A stretch of DNA of 64,000 nucleotides from Calliopsis andreniformis (GCF_051401765.1 NW_027480423.1:1674001-1738000); one strand, 5' to 3'. Shown: positions 1 through 12,988, counted from the first letter of the stretch. Program-made: numbers and translations. The notes: generated by a model from the letters alone, not told the origin.

Positions 1-2158
1 TATGGTCATTTCTATGTTCCGGGCAACCTAGGCTTCACCCTAGGGCGTCGCTCCAACAGATCGAATAGTTAGGGCCTTAGAAGTCAACGCCCGACGAATA
101 AAATGCAATAAAAATGCAACAGTTTTTCCATCGTATAAAAGGATTAATTGCAACCAGTTTGAAAGTGATGGTCACTTCTACGTTCCGGGCAACCTAGGCT
201 TCACCCTAGGGCGTTGTTCCGCCAGATGGAGTAGTTAGGGCATAAGAAGTCAACCCCCGACGCATAAAATGCAATAATAATACATCAGTTTTTCCATCGT
301 ATAAAAGGATTAATTGCAAACAGTTTGAAAGTGATGGTCACTTCTACGTTCCGGGCAACCTAGGCTTCACTGTAGGGCGTTGTTCCGCCAGATGGAGTAG
401 TTAGGGCATAAGAAGTCAACGCCAGAAGCATAAAATAAGGTATAAATACAACAGCTTTTCCATCGTATAAAATGTATAATTGCAAACATTGCGAAAGTAA
501 TGGTCATTTCTACGTTCCGGGCAACCTAGGCGTCACTCTAGTGCGTTGCTCCACCACATCTAATAGCTACGGCCTTAGACGTCAACGACAGAAGCATAAA
601 ATACAATATAAATACAGCATTTTTTCCATCATATAAAACGAATAATTGCAACCAGTATGAAAGCTATGGTCATTTCTACTTTACGGGCAACATGGGCTAC
701 ACCCTAGGGCGTTGCTCCTACAGATTGAATAGTTAGGGCCTTAGAAGTCAATGCCCGAAGCATAAAATGCAATAAAAATACAACAGTTTTTCCATCATAT
801 AACAGGAGTATTTGCATCCAGTTTGAAAGTGATGGTATTTGCTACGTTCCGGGCAACTTAGGCTTAACTCTAGGGCGTTGCTCCACCAGATCGAATAGTT
901 AGTGCCTTAGAAGTCAATGCCAGAAGCATAAAATACAATATAAATACAACAGTTTTTCCATCGTATAAAACGAATAATTGCAACCAGTATGAAAGATAAC
1001 GTCATTTCTACTTTCCGGGCAACCTATGCATCACCCTAGGGCGTTGCTTCAACAGATTGAATATTTAGGGCCTTAGAAGTCAACGCCCGAAGCACAAAAT
1101 ACAAAATAAATAGAACAGTTTTTCCATCGTATAAAACGAATAATTGCTACCGGTGTGAAAGTTATGGTCATTTATACGTTCCGGGCAACCTAGGCTTCAC
1201 CATAGGGCGTTACTCCACCAGGTCGAATAGTTAGGGCCTAAGAAGAGGACTCCAGAAGCATAAAATACAATATAAATACAACAGTTTTTCCATCATAAAA
1301 AACGAATTATTGCATCCAGTATGAAAGCTAGGGTCATTTCTACTTTACGGGAAACCTAGGCTACACCCTAGGGCGTTGCTCTTACAGATTGAATAGTTAG
1401 GGCCTTAGAAGTTAATGCCCGAAGCATAAAATGCAATAAAAATACAACAGTTTTTCCATCGTATAAAAGGATTAATTGCAACCAGTTTGAAAGTGATGGT
1501 CATTTCTACGTTCCGGGCAACCTAGGCTTCACTCTACGGCGTTGCTCCACCAGATCGAATAGCTAGGGCCTTAGAAGTCAACGCCCGAAGCATAAAATAC
1601 AAAATAAATAGTACAGTTTTTCCATTGTATAAAACGTATAATTGCTACCGGTGTGAAAGTTATGGTCATTTCTACGTTCCGGGCAACCTAGGCTTCACCG
1701 TAGGTCGTTGTTCCACCAGATGGAATAGTTAGGGCCTTAGAAGTCAACGCCCGAAGTATAAAATACAAAATAAATAGAACAGTTTTTCCATCGTATAAAA
1801 CTAATAATTTCAACCAGTGTGAAAGTAATGGGCATTTCTACGTTCCGGACAACCTAGGCTTCACTCTAGGGCGTTGCTCCACCACATCGAATAGCTACGG
1901 CCTTAGAAGTCAACGCCAGAAGCATAAAATACAATAAATATACAAGAGTTTTTCCATCGTATATCAGGAATAATTGCAACCAGTGTGAAAGTGATGGTCA
2001 TTTCTACGTTCCGGACAAACGTAGGCTTCACTCTAGGGGTTGTTCGAACAGATCGAACACTTAGGGCCTAAGAAGGCACCGCCAGAAGCATATAATACAA
2101 TATAAATATAACAGTTTTTCCATCGTATAAAACGAATAATAGCAATCAGTGTGAAAGT
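1..2158 (+). repeat. Block A, copy A1: 13-monomer HOR version
   Basis: The start (tatggtcatttctatg) recurs at 2,159, exactly 13 x 166 bp later. Compared with the next two copies it lacks six monomers. The third monomer is a chimera: its left part (tgcaaacag, ggtcacttc) matches the third monomer of A2 near 2,470-2,510, and its right part (cactgtagggcgttgttccg) matches the ninth monomer of A2 near 3,520. The switch lies between 342 and 370. Because the window begins here, the copy may extend further left. Confidence 0.9.
121..286 (+). repeat. Representative 166-bp monomer
   Basis: One unit, with an arbitrary start at the T-tract. In order it holds: a T5 tract and catcgtataaaa; an A/T-rich stretch with aattgcaa; gaaagtgatggtc; a G/C-rich core with acgttccgggcaacctagg (AvrII site cctagg) and a second ctaggg; ccagat with a variable gat-cgaat motif; ttagggc; agaagtcaac; and an A-rich tail with cataaaatgcaat. 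A common form of the unit has 68 G/C in 166 bases and six CpGs. The G/C-rich middle and A/T-rich ends alternate once per unit. Strand is nominal. Confidence 0.95.
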
Positions 2159-5100
2159 TATGGTCATTTCTATGTTCCGGGCAACCTAGGCTTCACCCTA
2201 GGGCGTCGCTCCAACAGATCGAATAGTTAGGGCCTTAGAAGTCAACGCCCGACGAATAAAATGCAATAAAAATGCAACAGTTTTTCCATCGTATAAAAGG
2301 ATTAATTGCAACCAGTTTGAAAGTGATGGTCATTTCTACGTTCCGGGCAACCTAGGCTTCACCCTAGGGCGTTGTTCCGCCAGATGGAGTAGTTAGGGCA
2401 TAAGAAGTCAACCCCCGACGCATAAAATGCAATAATAATACATCAGTTTTTCCATCGTATAAAAGGATTAATTGCAAACAGTTTGAAAGTGATGGTCACT
2501 TCTACGTTCCGGGCAACCTAGGCTTTACTCTAGGGCGCTGCTCCACCAGACCGAATAGCTAGTGCCTTAGAAGTCAACGCCAGAAGCATAAAATACAATA
2601 TAAACACAACAGTTTTTCCATCGTATAAAACGAATAATAGCAACCAGTGTGAAAGTTATGGTCATTTCTACGTTCCGGGCAACCTAGGGTTCACCACAGG
2701 GCGTTGTTCCACCAGATCGAATAGTTAGGGCCTTAGAAGTCAATGCCCGAAGCATAAAATGCAATAAAAATACAACAGTTTCTCCATCGTATAAAAGGAT
2801 TAATTGCAACCAGTTTGAAAGTGATGGTCATTTCTACGTTCCGGGCAACCTAGGCTTCAATCTACGGCGTTGCTTCACCAGATCGAATAGCTAGGGCCTT
2901 AGAAGTCAACGCCCGAAGCATAAAATACAAAATAAATAGTACAGTTTTTCCATTGTATAAAACGTATAATTGCTACCGGTGTGAAAGTTATGGTCATTAC
3001 TACGTCCCGGGCAACCTAGGCTTCACCCTAGGTCGTTGTTCGACCAGATGGAATAGTTAGGGCCTTAGAAGTGAACGCCAGCAGCATAAAATGCAATATA
3101 AATACAACAGTTTTTCCATCATATAAAACGAATAATTGCAACCAGTATGAAAGTTATGGTCATTTCTACTTTCCGGGCAACCTAGGCTACACCATAGGGC
3201 GTTGCTCCAGCTGTTTGAATAGTTAGGGCCTTAGAAGTCAATGCCCGAAGCATAAAATGCAATAAAAATACAACAGTTTTTCCATCATATAACAGGAATA
3301 ATTGCAACCAGTTTGAAAGTGATGGTCATTTCTACGTTCCGGGAAACCTCGGCTTCACTCTAGGGCGTTGCTCCGCCATATCGAATAGTTAGTGCATTAG
3401 AAGTCAACGCCAGAAGCATAAAATACAATATAAATACAACAGTTTTTCCATCGTATAAAAGGATTAATTGCAACCAGTTTGAAAGTGATGGTCATTTCTA
3501 CGTTCCGGGCAACCTAGTCTTCACTGTAGGGCGTTGTTCCGCCAGATGGAGTAGTTAGGGCATAAGAAGTCAACGCCAGAAGCATAAAATAAGGTATAAA
3601 TACAACAGCTTTTCCATCGTATAAAATGTATAATTGCAAACATTGCGAAAGTAATGGTCATTTCTACGTTCCGGGCAACCTAGGCGTCACTCTAGTGCGT
3701 TGCTCCACCACATCTAATAGCTACGGCCTTAGACGTCAACGACAGGAGCATAAAATACAATATAAATACAACATTTTTTCCATCATATAAAACGAATAAT
3801 TGCAACCAGTATGAAAGCTATGGTCATTTCTACTTTACGGGCAACATGGGCTACACCCTAGGGCGTTGCTCCTACAGATTGAATAGTTAGGTCCTTAGAA
3901 GTCAATGCCCGAAGCATAAAATGCAATAAAAATACAACAGTTTTTCCATCATATAACAGGAGTATTTGCATCCAGTTTGAAAGTGATGGTATTTGCTACG
4001 TTCCGGGCAACTTAGGCTTAACTCTAGGGCGTTGCTCCACCAGATCGAATAGTTAGTGCCTTAGAAGTCAATGCCAGAAGCATAAAATACAATATAAATA
4101 CAACAGTTTTTCCATCGTATAAAACGAATAATTGCAACCAGTATGAAAGATAACGTCATTTCTACTTTCCGAGCAACCTATGCATCACCCTAGGGCGTTG
4201 CTTCAACAGATTGAATATTTAGGGCCTTAGAAGTCAACGCCCGAAGCACAAAATACAAAATAAATAGAACAGTTTTTCCATCGTATAAAACGAATAATTG
4301 CTACCGGTGTGAAAGTTATGGTCATTTATACGTTCCGGGCAACCTAGGCTTCACCATAGGGCGTTACTCCACCAGGTCGAATAGTTAGGGCCTAAGAAGA
4401 GGACTCCAGAAGCATAAAATACAATATAAATACAACAGTTTTTCCATCATAAAAAACGAATTATTGCATCCAGTATGAAAGCTAGGGTCATTTCTACTTT
4501 ACGGGAAACCTAGGCTACACCCTAGGGCGTTGCTCTTACAGATTGAATAGTTAGGGCCTTAGAAGTTAATGCCCGAAGCATAAAATGCAATAAAAATACA
4601 ACAGTTTTTCCATCGTATAAAAGGATTAATTGCAACCAGTTTGAAAGTGATGGTCATTTCTACGTTCCGGGCAACCTAGGCTTCACTCTACGGCGTTGCT
4701 CCACCAGATCGAATAGCTAGGGCCTTAGAAGTCAACGCCCGAAGCATAAAATACAAAATAAATAGTACAGTTTTTCCATTGTATAAAACGTATAATTGCT
4801 ACCGGTGTGAAAGTTATGGTCATTTCTACGTTCCGGGCAACCTAGGCTTCACCGTAGGTCGTTGTTCCACCAGATGGAATAGTTAGGGCCTTAGAAGTCA
4901 ACGCCCGAAGTATAAAATACAAAATAAATAGAACAGTTTTTCCATCGTATAAAACTAATAATTTCAACCAGTGTGAAAGTAATGGGCATTTCTACGTTCC
5001 GGACAACCTAGGCTTCACTCTAGGGCGTTGCTCCACCACATCGAATAGCTACGGCCTTAGAAGTCAACGCCAGAAGCATAAAATACAATAAATATACAAG

Positions 5101-5312
5101 AGTTTTTCCATCGTATATCAGGAATAATTGCAACCAGTGTGAAAGTGATGGTCATTTCTACGTTCCGGACAAACGTAGGCTTCACTCTAGGGGTTGTTCG
5201 AACAGATCGAACACTTAGGGCCTAAGAAGGCACCGCCAGAAGCATATAATACAATATAAATATAACAGTTTTTCCATCGTATAAAACGAATAATAGCAAT
5301 CAGTGTGAAAGT
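2159..5312 (+). repeat. Block A, copy A2: full 19-monomer HOR
   Basis: The unit is 3,154 bp, exactly 19 x 166 bp. It is followed by a near-identical copy at 5,313. By eye I found only about ten substitutions between A2 and A3, for example 2,998 region (tcattactac versus tcatttctac), 3,511 region (ctagtcttc versus ctaggcttc) and 3,772 region (cgacaggagc versus cgacagaagc). Monomers inside the unit differ much more from each other than the two copies do. Confidence 0.95.
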
Positions 5313-8300
5313 TATGGTCATTTCTATGTTCCGGGCAACCTAGGCTTCACCCTAGGGCGTCGCTCCAACAGATCGAATAGTTAGGGCCTTAGAAGTCAAC
5401 GCCCGACGAATAAAATGCAATAAAAATGCAACAGTTTTTCCATCGTATAAAAGGATTAATTGCAACCAGTTTGAAAGTGATGGTCATTTCTACGTTCCGG
5501 GCAACCTAGGCTTCACCCTAGGGCGTTGTTCCGCCAGATGGAGTAGTTAGGGCATAAGAAGTCAACCCCCGACGCATAAAATGCAATAATAATACATCAG
5601 TTTTTCCATCGTATAAAAGGATTAATTGCAAACAGTTTGAAAGTGATGGTCACTTCTACGTTCCGGGCAACCTAGGCTTTACTCTAGGGCGCTGCTCCAC
5701 CAGACCGAATGGCTAGTGCCTTAGAAGTCAACGCCAGAAGCATAAAATACAATATAAACACAACAGTTTTTCCATCGTATAAAACGAATAATAGCAACCA
5801 GTGTGAAAGTTATGGTCATTTCTACGTTCCGGGCAACCTAGGGTTCACCACAGGGCGTTGTTCCACCAGATCGAATAGTTAGGGCCTTAGAAGTCAATGC
5901 CCGAAGCATAAAATGCAATAAAAATACAACAGTTTCTCCATCGTATAAAGGGATTAATTGCAACCAGTTTGAAAGTGATGGTCATTTCTACGTTCCGGGC
6001 AACCTAGGCTTCAATCTACGGCGTTGCTCCACCAGATCGAATAGCTAGGGCCTTAGAAGTCAACGCCCGAAGCATAAAATACAAAATAAATAGTACAGTT
6101 TTTCCATTGTATAAAACGTATAATTGCTACCGGTGTGAAAGTTATGGTCATTTCTACGTCCCGGGCAACCTAGGCTTCACCCTAGGTCGTTGTTCGACCA
6201 GATGGAATAGTTAGGGCCTTAGAAGTGAACGCCAGCAGCATAAAATGCAATATAAATACAACAGTTTTTCCATCATATAAAACGAATAATTGCAACCAGT
6301 ATGAAAGTTATGGTCATTTCTACTTTCCGGGCAACCTAGGCTACACCATAGGGCGTTGCTCCAGCTGTTTGAATAGTTAGGGCCTTAGAAGTCAATGCCC
6401 GAAGCATAAAATGCAATAAAAATACAACAGTTTTTCCATCATATAACAGGAATAATTGCAACCAGTTTGAAAGTGATGGTCATTTCTACGTTCCGGGAAA
6501 CCTCGGCTTCACTCTAGGGCGTTGCTCCGCCATATCGAATAGTTAGTGCATTAGAAGTCAACGCCAGAAGCATAAAATACAATATAAATACAACAGTTTT
6601 TCCATCGTATAAAAGGATTAATTGCAACCAGTTTGAAAGTGATGGTCATTTCTACGTTCCGGGCAACCTAGGCTTCACTGTAGGGCGTTGTTCCGCCAGA
6701 TGGAGTAGTTAGGGCATAAGAAGTCAACGCCAGAAGCATAAAATAAGGTATAAATACAACAGCTTTTCCATCGTATAAAATGTATAATTGCAAACATTGC
6801 GAAAGTAATGGTCATTTCTACGTTCCGGGCAACCTAGGCGTCACTCTAGTGCGTTGCTCCACCACATCTAATAGCTACGGCCTTAGACGTCAACGACAGA
6901 AGCATAAAATACAATATAAATACAACATTTTTTCCATCATATAAAACGAATAATTGCAACCAGTATGAAAGCTATGGTCATTTCTACTTTACGGGCAACA
7001 TGGGCTACACCCTAGGGCGTTGCTCCTACAGATTGAATAGTTAGGGCCTTAGAAGTCAATGCCCGAAGCATAAAATGCAATAAAAATACAACAGTTTTTC
7101 CATCATATAACAGGAGTATTTGCATCCAGTTTGAAAGTGATGGTATTTGCTACGTTCCGGGCAACTTAGGCTTAACTCTAGGGCGTTGCTCCACCAGATC
7201 GAATAGTTAGTGCCTTAGAAGTCAATGCCAGAAGCATAAAATACAATATAAATACAACAGTTTTTCCATCGTATAAAACGAATAATTGCAACCAGTATGA
7301 AAGATAACGTCATTTCTACTTTCCGGGCAACCTATGCATCACCCTAGGGCGTTGCTTCAACAGATTGAATATTTAGGGGCTTAGAAGTCAACGCCCGAAG
7401 CACAAAATACAAAATAAATAGAACAGTTTTTCCATCGTATAAAACGAATAATTGCTACCGGTGTGAAAGTTATGGTCATTTATACGTTCCGGGCAACCTA
7501 GGCTTCACCATAGGGCGTTACTCCACCAGGTCGAATAGTTAGGGCCTAAGAAGAGGACTCCAGAAGCATAAAATACAATATAAATACAACAGTTTTTCCA
7601 TCATAAAAAACGAATTATTGCATCCAGTATGAAAGCTAGGGTCATTTCTACTTTACGGGAAACCTAGGCTACACCCTAGGGCGTTGCTCTTACAGATTGA
7701 ATAGTTAGGGCCTTAGAAGTTAATGCCCGAAGCATAAAATGCAATAAAAATACAACAGTTTTTCCATCGTATAAAAGGATTAATTGCAACCAGTTTGAAA
7801 GTGATGGTCATTTCTACGTTCCGGGCAACCTAGGCTTCACTCTACGGCGTTGCTCCACCAGATCGAATAGCTAGGGCCTTAGAAGTCAACGCCCGAAGCA
7901 TAAAATACAAAATAAATAGTACAGTTTTTCCATTGTATAAAACGTATAATTGCTACCGGTGTGAAAGTTATGGTCATTTCTACGTTCCGGGCAACCTAGG
8001 CTTCACCGTAGGTCGTTGTTCCACCAGATGGAATAGTTAGGGCCTTAGAAGTCAACGCCCGAAGTATAAAATACAAAATAAATAGAACAGTTTTTCCATC
8101 GTATAAAACTAATAATTTCAACCAGTGTGAAAGTAATGGGCATTTCTACGTTCCGGACAACCTAGGCTTCACTCTAGGGCGTTGCTCCACCACATCGAAT
8201 AGCTACGGCCTTAGAAGTCAACGCCAGAAGCATAAAATACAATAAATATACAAGAGTTTTTCCATCGTATATCAGGAATAATTGCAACCAGTGTGAAAGT

Positions 8301-8466
8301 GATGGTCATTTCTACGTTCCGGACAAACGTAGGCTTCACTCTAGGGGTTGTTCGAACAGATCGAACACTTAGGGCCTAAGAAGGCACCGCCAGAAGCATA
8401 TAATACAATATAAATATAACAGTTTTTCCATCGTATAAAACGAATAATAGCAATCAGTGTGAAAGT
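5313..8466 (+). repeat. Block A, copy A3: full 19-monomer HOR
   Basis: Second full 3,154-bp copy in perfect register with A2. Private changes include gaatggctag near 5,707 and ataaaggg near 5,945. No length change relative to A2, so the 8,466 bases from base 1 are exactly 51 x 166. This is the most homogeneous part of the window and suggests recent amplification of the 19-monomer unit. Confidence 0.95.
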
Positions 8467-11453
8467 TATGGTCATTTCTATGTTCCGGGCAACCTAGGCT
8501 TCACCCTAGGGCGTCGCTCCAACAGATCGAATAGTTAGGGCCTTAGAAGTCAACGCCCGACGAATAAAATGCAATAAAAATGCAACAGTTTTTCCATCGT
8601 ATAAAAGGATTAATTGCAACCAGTTTGAAAGTGATGGTCACTTCTACGTTCCGGGCAACCTAGGCTTCACCCTAGGGCGTTGTTCCGCCAGATGGAGTAG
8701 TTAGGGCATAAGAAGTCAACCCCCGACGCATAAAATGCAATAATAATACATCAGTTTTTCCATCGTATAAAAGGATTAATTGCAAACAGTTTGAAAGTGA
8801 TGGTCACTTCTACGTTCCGGGCAACCTAGGCTTTACTCTAGGGCGCTGCTCCACCAGACCGAATAGCTAGTGCCTTAGAAGTCAACGCCAGAAGCATAAA
8901 ATACAATATAAACACAACAGTTTTTCCATCGTATAAAACGAATAATAGCAACCAGTGTGAAAGTTATGGTCATTTCTACGTTCCGGGCAACCTAGGGTTC
9001 ACCACAGGGCGTTGTTCCACCAGATCGAATAGTTAGGGCCTTAGAAGTCAACGCCAGAAGCATAAAATTCAATAAAGATGCAACAGTTTTTCCATCGTAT
9101 AGCAGGAATAATTGCAAACAGTGTGAAAGTACTGGTCATTTCTACGTTCCGGGTAACCCAGGCTTCACTCTAGGGCGTTGTTCCACCAGATCGAACAGTT
9201 AGGGCATACGAAGGCAACGCCAGAAGCATAAAATGCAATATAAATACAACAGTTTTTCCATCATATAAAACGAATAATTGCAACCAGTATGAAAGTTATG
9301 GTCATTTCTACGTTCCGGGCAACCTAGGCTTCACTCTATGGCGTTCTTCCACCACATCGAATAGCTACAGCCTCAGAAGTCAACGCCTGAAGCATAAAAT
9401 ACGATAAAAATACAACAGTCTTTCCATCCTATAACTGGAATAGTTGCAACCCGTGTGGAAGTGATGGTCATTTGTACGTTCCAGGCAACCTAGGCTTCAC
9501 TCTAGGGCGTTGTTCCACCAGATAGAATTGTTAGGGCCTAAGAAGTCAACGCCAGAAGCATAAGATACAATATAAATATAACAATTTTTCCATCGTATAG
9601 AACGAATAATAGCAACCAGTATGAAAGTTATGGTCATTTCTACTTTCCGGGCAACCTAGGCTACATCATAGGGCGTTGCTCCAGCAGTTTGAATTGTTAG
9701 GGCCTTAGAAGTCAATGCCCGAAGCATAAAATGCAATAAAAATACAACAGTTTTTCCATCATATAACAGGAATAATTGCAACCAGTTTGAAAGTGATGGT
9801 CATTTCTACGTTCCGTTAAACCTCGGCTTCACTCTAGGGCGTTGCTCCGCCAGATCGAATAGCTAGTGCATTAGAAGTCAACGCCAGAAGCATAAAATAC
9901 AATATAAATACAACAGTTTTTCCATCGTATAAAACGAATAATTGCAACCAGTATGAAAGTTAACGTCATTTCTACTTTCCGGGCAACCTAGGCTTCACCC
10001 TTGCCCGTTGCTCCAACAGATTGAATAGTTAGGGCCTTAGAAGTCAACGCCGGAAGCATAAAATGCAATAAAAATACAACAGTTTTTCCATCGTACAAAA
10101 GGATTACTTGCAACCAGTTTGAAAGTGATGGTCATTTCTACGTTCCGGGCAACCTAGGCTTCACCCTAGGGCGTTGCTCCAACAGATCGAATAGTTAGTG
10201 CCTCAGAAGTCAACGGCCGAAGCATAAAATACAATATAAATACAACAGTTTTTCCATCATATAAAACGAATAATTGCAACCAGTATGAAAGATAACGTCA
10301 TTTCTACTTTCCGGGCAACCTAGGCATCACCTAGGGCGTTGCTCCAACAGATTGAATATTTAGGGCCTTAGAAGTCAACGCCCGAAGCACAAAATACAAA
10401 ATAAATAGAACAGTTTTTCCATCGTATAAAACGAATAATTGCTACCGGTGTGAAAGTTATGGTCATTTATACGTTCCGGGCAACCTAGGCTTCACCATAG
10501 GGCGTTACTCCACCAGGTCGAATAGTTAGGGCCTAAGAAGAGGACTCCAGAAGCATAAAATACAATATAAATACAACAGTTTTTCCATCATAAAAAACGA
10601 ATTATTGCATCCAGTATGAAAGCTAGGGTAATTTCTACTTTACGGGAAACCTAGGCTACACCCTAGGGCGTTGCTCTTACAGATTGAATAGTTAGGGCCT
10701 TAGAAGTTAATGCCCGAAGCATAAAATGCAATAAAAATACAACAGTTTTTCCATCGTATAAAAGGATTAATTGCAACCAGTTTGAAAGTGATGGTCATTT
10801 CTACGTTCCGGGCAACCTAGGCTTCACTCTACGGCGTTGCTCCACCAGATCGAATAGCTAGGGCCTTAGAAGTGAACGCCCGAAGCATAAAATACAAAAT
10901 AAATAGTACAGTTTTTCCATTGTATAAAACGTATAATTGCTACCGGTGTGAAAGTTATGGTCATTTCTACGTTCCGGGCAACCTAGGCTTCACCGTAGGT
11001 CGTTGTTCCACCAGATGGAATAGTTAGGGCCTTAGAAGTCAACGCCCGAAGTATAAAATACAAAATAAATAGAACAGTTTTTCCATCGTATAAAACTAAT
11101 AATTTCAACCAGTGTGAAAGTAATGGGCATTTCTACGTTCCGGACAACCTAGGCTTCACTCTAGGGCGTTGCTCCACCACATCGAATAGCTACGGCCTTA
11201 GAAGTCAACGCCAGAAGCATAAAATACAATAAATATACAAGAGTTTTTCCATCGTATATCAGGAATAATTGCAACCAGTGTGAAAGTGATGGTCATTTCT
11301 ACGTTCCGGACAAACGTAGGCTTCACTCTAGGGGTTGTTCGAACAGATCGAACACTTAGGGCCTAAGAAGGCACCGCCAGAAGCATATAATACAATATAA
11401 ATATAACAGTTTTTCCATCGTATAAAACGAATAATAGCAATCAGTGTGAAAGT
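8467..11453 (+). repeat. Block A, copy A4: 18-monomer HOR with replaced interior
   Basis: Length is 2,987 bp, i.e. 18 monomers minus one base (cacctaggg near 10,330 lacks a c). The ends match A3, but about 9,050-10,320 does not: those monomers carry other subtypes, such as aaaattcaataaagatgc at 9,064 and agtactggtc near 9,127. The same subtypes occur far away at 48,221, 48,885, 55,359, 60,009 and 63,661. Eight monomers or so replace about nine in A3. Confidence 0.88.
9050..10320 (+). repeat. Foreign-subtype tract inside A4
   Basis: In A2 and A3 the monomer with gggttcaccacagggcg continues gtcaatgcccgaagc; in A4 it continues gtcaacgccagaagc and several monomers of a different set follow. These include an aaaattcaataaagatgc unit, one with tctatggcgttcttcc, one with tctttccatcctataac, and one with cataagatacaatataaat. 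All are at home in blocks C to E. The tract ends where the gcatcac monomer resumes the A order. Recombination with a distant part of the array is the likely source. Confidence 0.8.
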
Positions 11454-12420
11454 TATGGTCATTTCTATGTTCCGGGCAACCTAGGCTTCACCCTAGGGCG
11501 TCGCTCCAACAGATCGAATAGTTAGGGCCTTAGAAGTCAACGCCCGACGAATAAAATGCAATAAAAATGCAACAGTTTTTCCATCGTATAAAAGGATTAA
11601 TTGCAACCAGTTTGAAAGTGATGGTCATTTCTACGTTCCGGGCAACCTAGGCTTCACCCTAGGGCGTTGTTCCGCCAGATGGAGTAGTTAGGGCATAAGA
11701 AGTCAACCCCCGACGCATAAAATGCAATAATAATACATCAGTTTTTCCATCGTATAAAAGGATTAATTGCAAACAGTTTGAAAGTGATGGTCACTTCTAC
11801 GTTCCGGGCAACCTAGGCTTTACTCTAGGGCGCTGCTCCACCAGACCGAATAGCTAGTGCCTTAGAAGTCAACGCCAGAAGCATAAAATACAATATAAAC
11901 ACAACAGTTTTTCCATCGTATAAAACGAATAATAGCAACCAGTGTGAAAGTTATGGTCATTTCTACGTTCCGGGCAACCTAGGGTTCACCACAGGGCGTT
12001 GTTCCACCAGATCGAATAGTTAGGGCCTTAGAAGTCAACGCCAGAAGCATAAAATTCAATAAAGATGCAACAGTTTTTCCATCGTATAGCAGGAATAATT
12101 GCAAACAGTGTGAAAGTACTGGTCATTTCTACGTTCCGGGCAACCTAGGCTTCACCCTAGGGCGTTGCTCCAACAGATCGAATAGTTAGTGCCTCAGAAG
12201 TCAACGGCCGAAGCATAAAATACAATATAAATACAACAGTTTTTCCATCATATAAAACGAATAATTGCAACCAGTATGAAAGATAACGTCATTTCTACTT
12301 TCCGGGCAACCTAGGCATCACCTAGGGCGTTGCTCCAACAGATTGAATAGTTAGGGCCTTAGAAGTCAACGCCCGAAGCATAAAATACAAAATAAATAGA
12401 ACAGTTTTTCCATCGTATAA
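11454..12420 (+). repeat. Block A, copy A5: truncated last copy and passage to block B
   Basis: Follows A4 closely, including its distinctive aaaattcaataaagatgc monomer, up to about 12,130. It then continues with sequence matching A4 from about 10,141 (tcagaagtcaacggccg), so six monomers of A4 (996 bp) are missing. After about 12,350 the order no longer follows block A and block B begins. Confidence 0.82.
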
Positions 12421-12988
12421 AGCGAATAATAGCAACCAGTGTGAAAGTTGTGGTCATTTCTACTTTCCGGGCAACCTAGGCTACACCCTAGGGCGTTGCT
12501 CCAACAGATTGAATAGTTAGGGCCTTAGAAGTCAATGCCCGAAGCATAAAATGCAATAAAAATACAACAAATTTTCCATCGTATAAAAGGATTAATTGCA
12601 ACCAGTTTGAAAGTGATGGTCATTTCTACGTTCCGGGCAACCTAGGCTTCACTCTAGGGCGTTGCTCCACGAGATCGAATAGTTAGTGCCTTAGAAGTCA
12701 ACGCCAGAAGCATAAAATACAATATAAATACAACAGTTTTTCCATCGTATAAAACGAATAATTGCTACCAGTATGGAAGTGATGCTCATTTCTACGTTCC
12801 GGGCTACCTAGGCCTCACTCTAGGGCGTTGTTCCTCCAGATTGAATAGTTAGGACCTAAGAAATCAACGGCAGAAGCATAAAATACAATATAAATATAAC
12901 TGTTTTTCCATTGTGTAAAACGAATAATTTCAACCAGTGTGAATGTTATGGTCATTTCTACATTCCGAGCAACCTAGGCTTCACTCTA

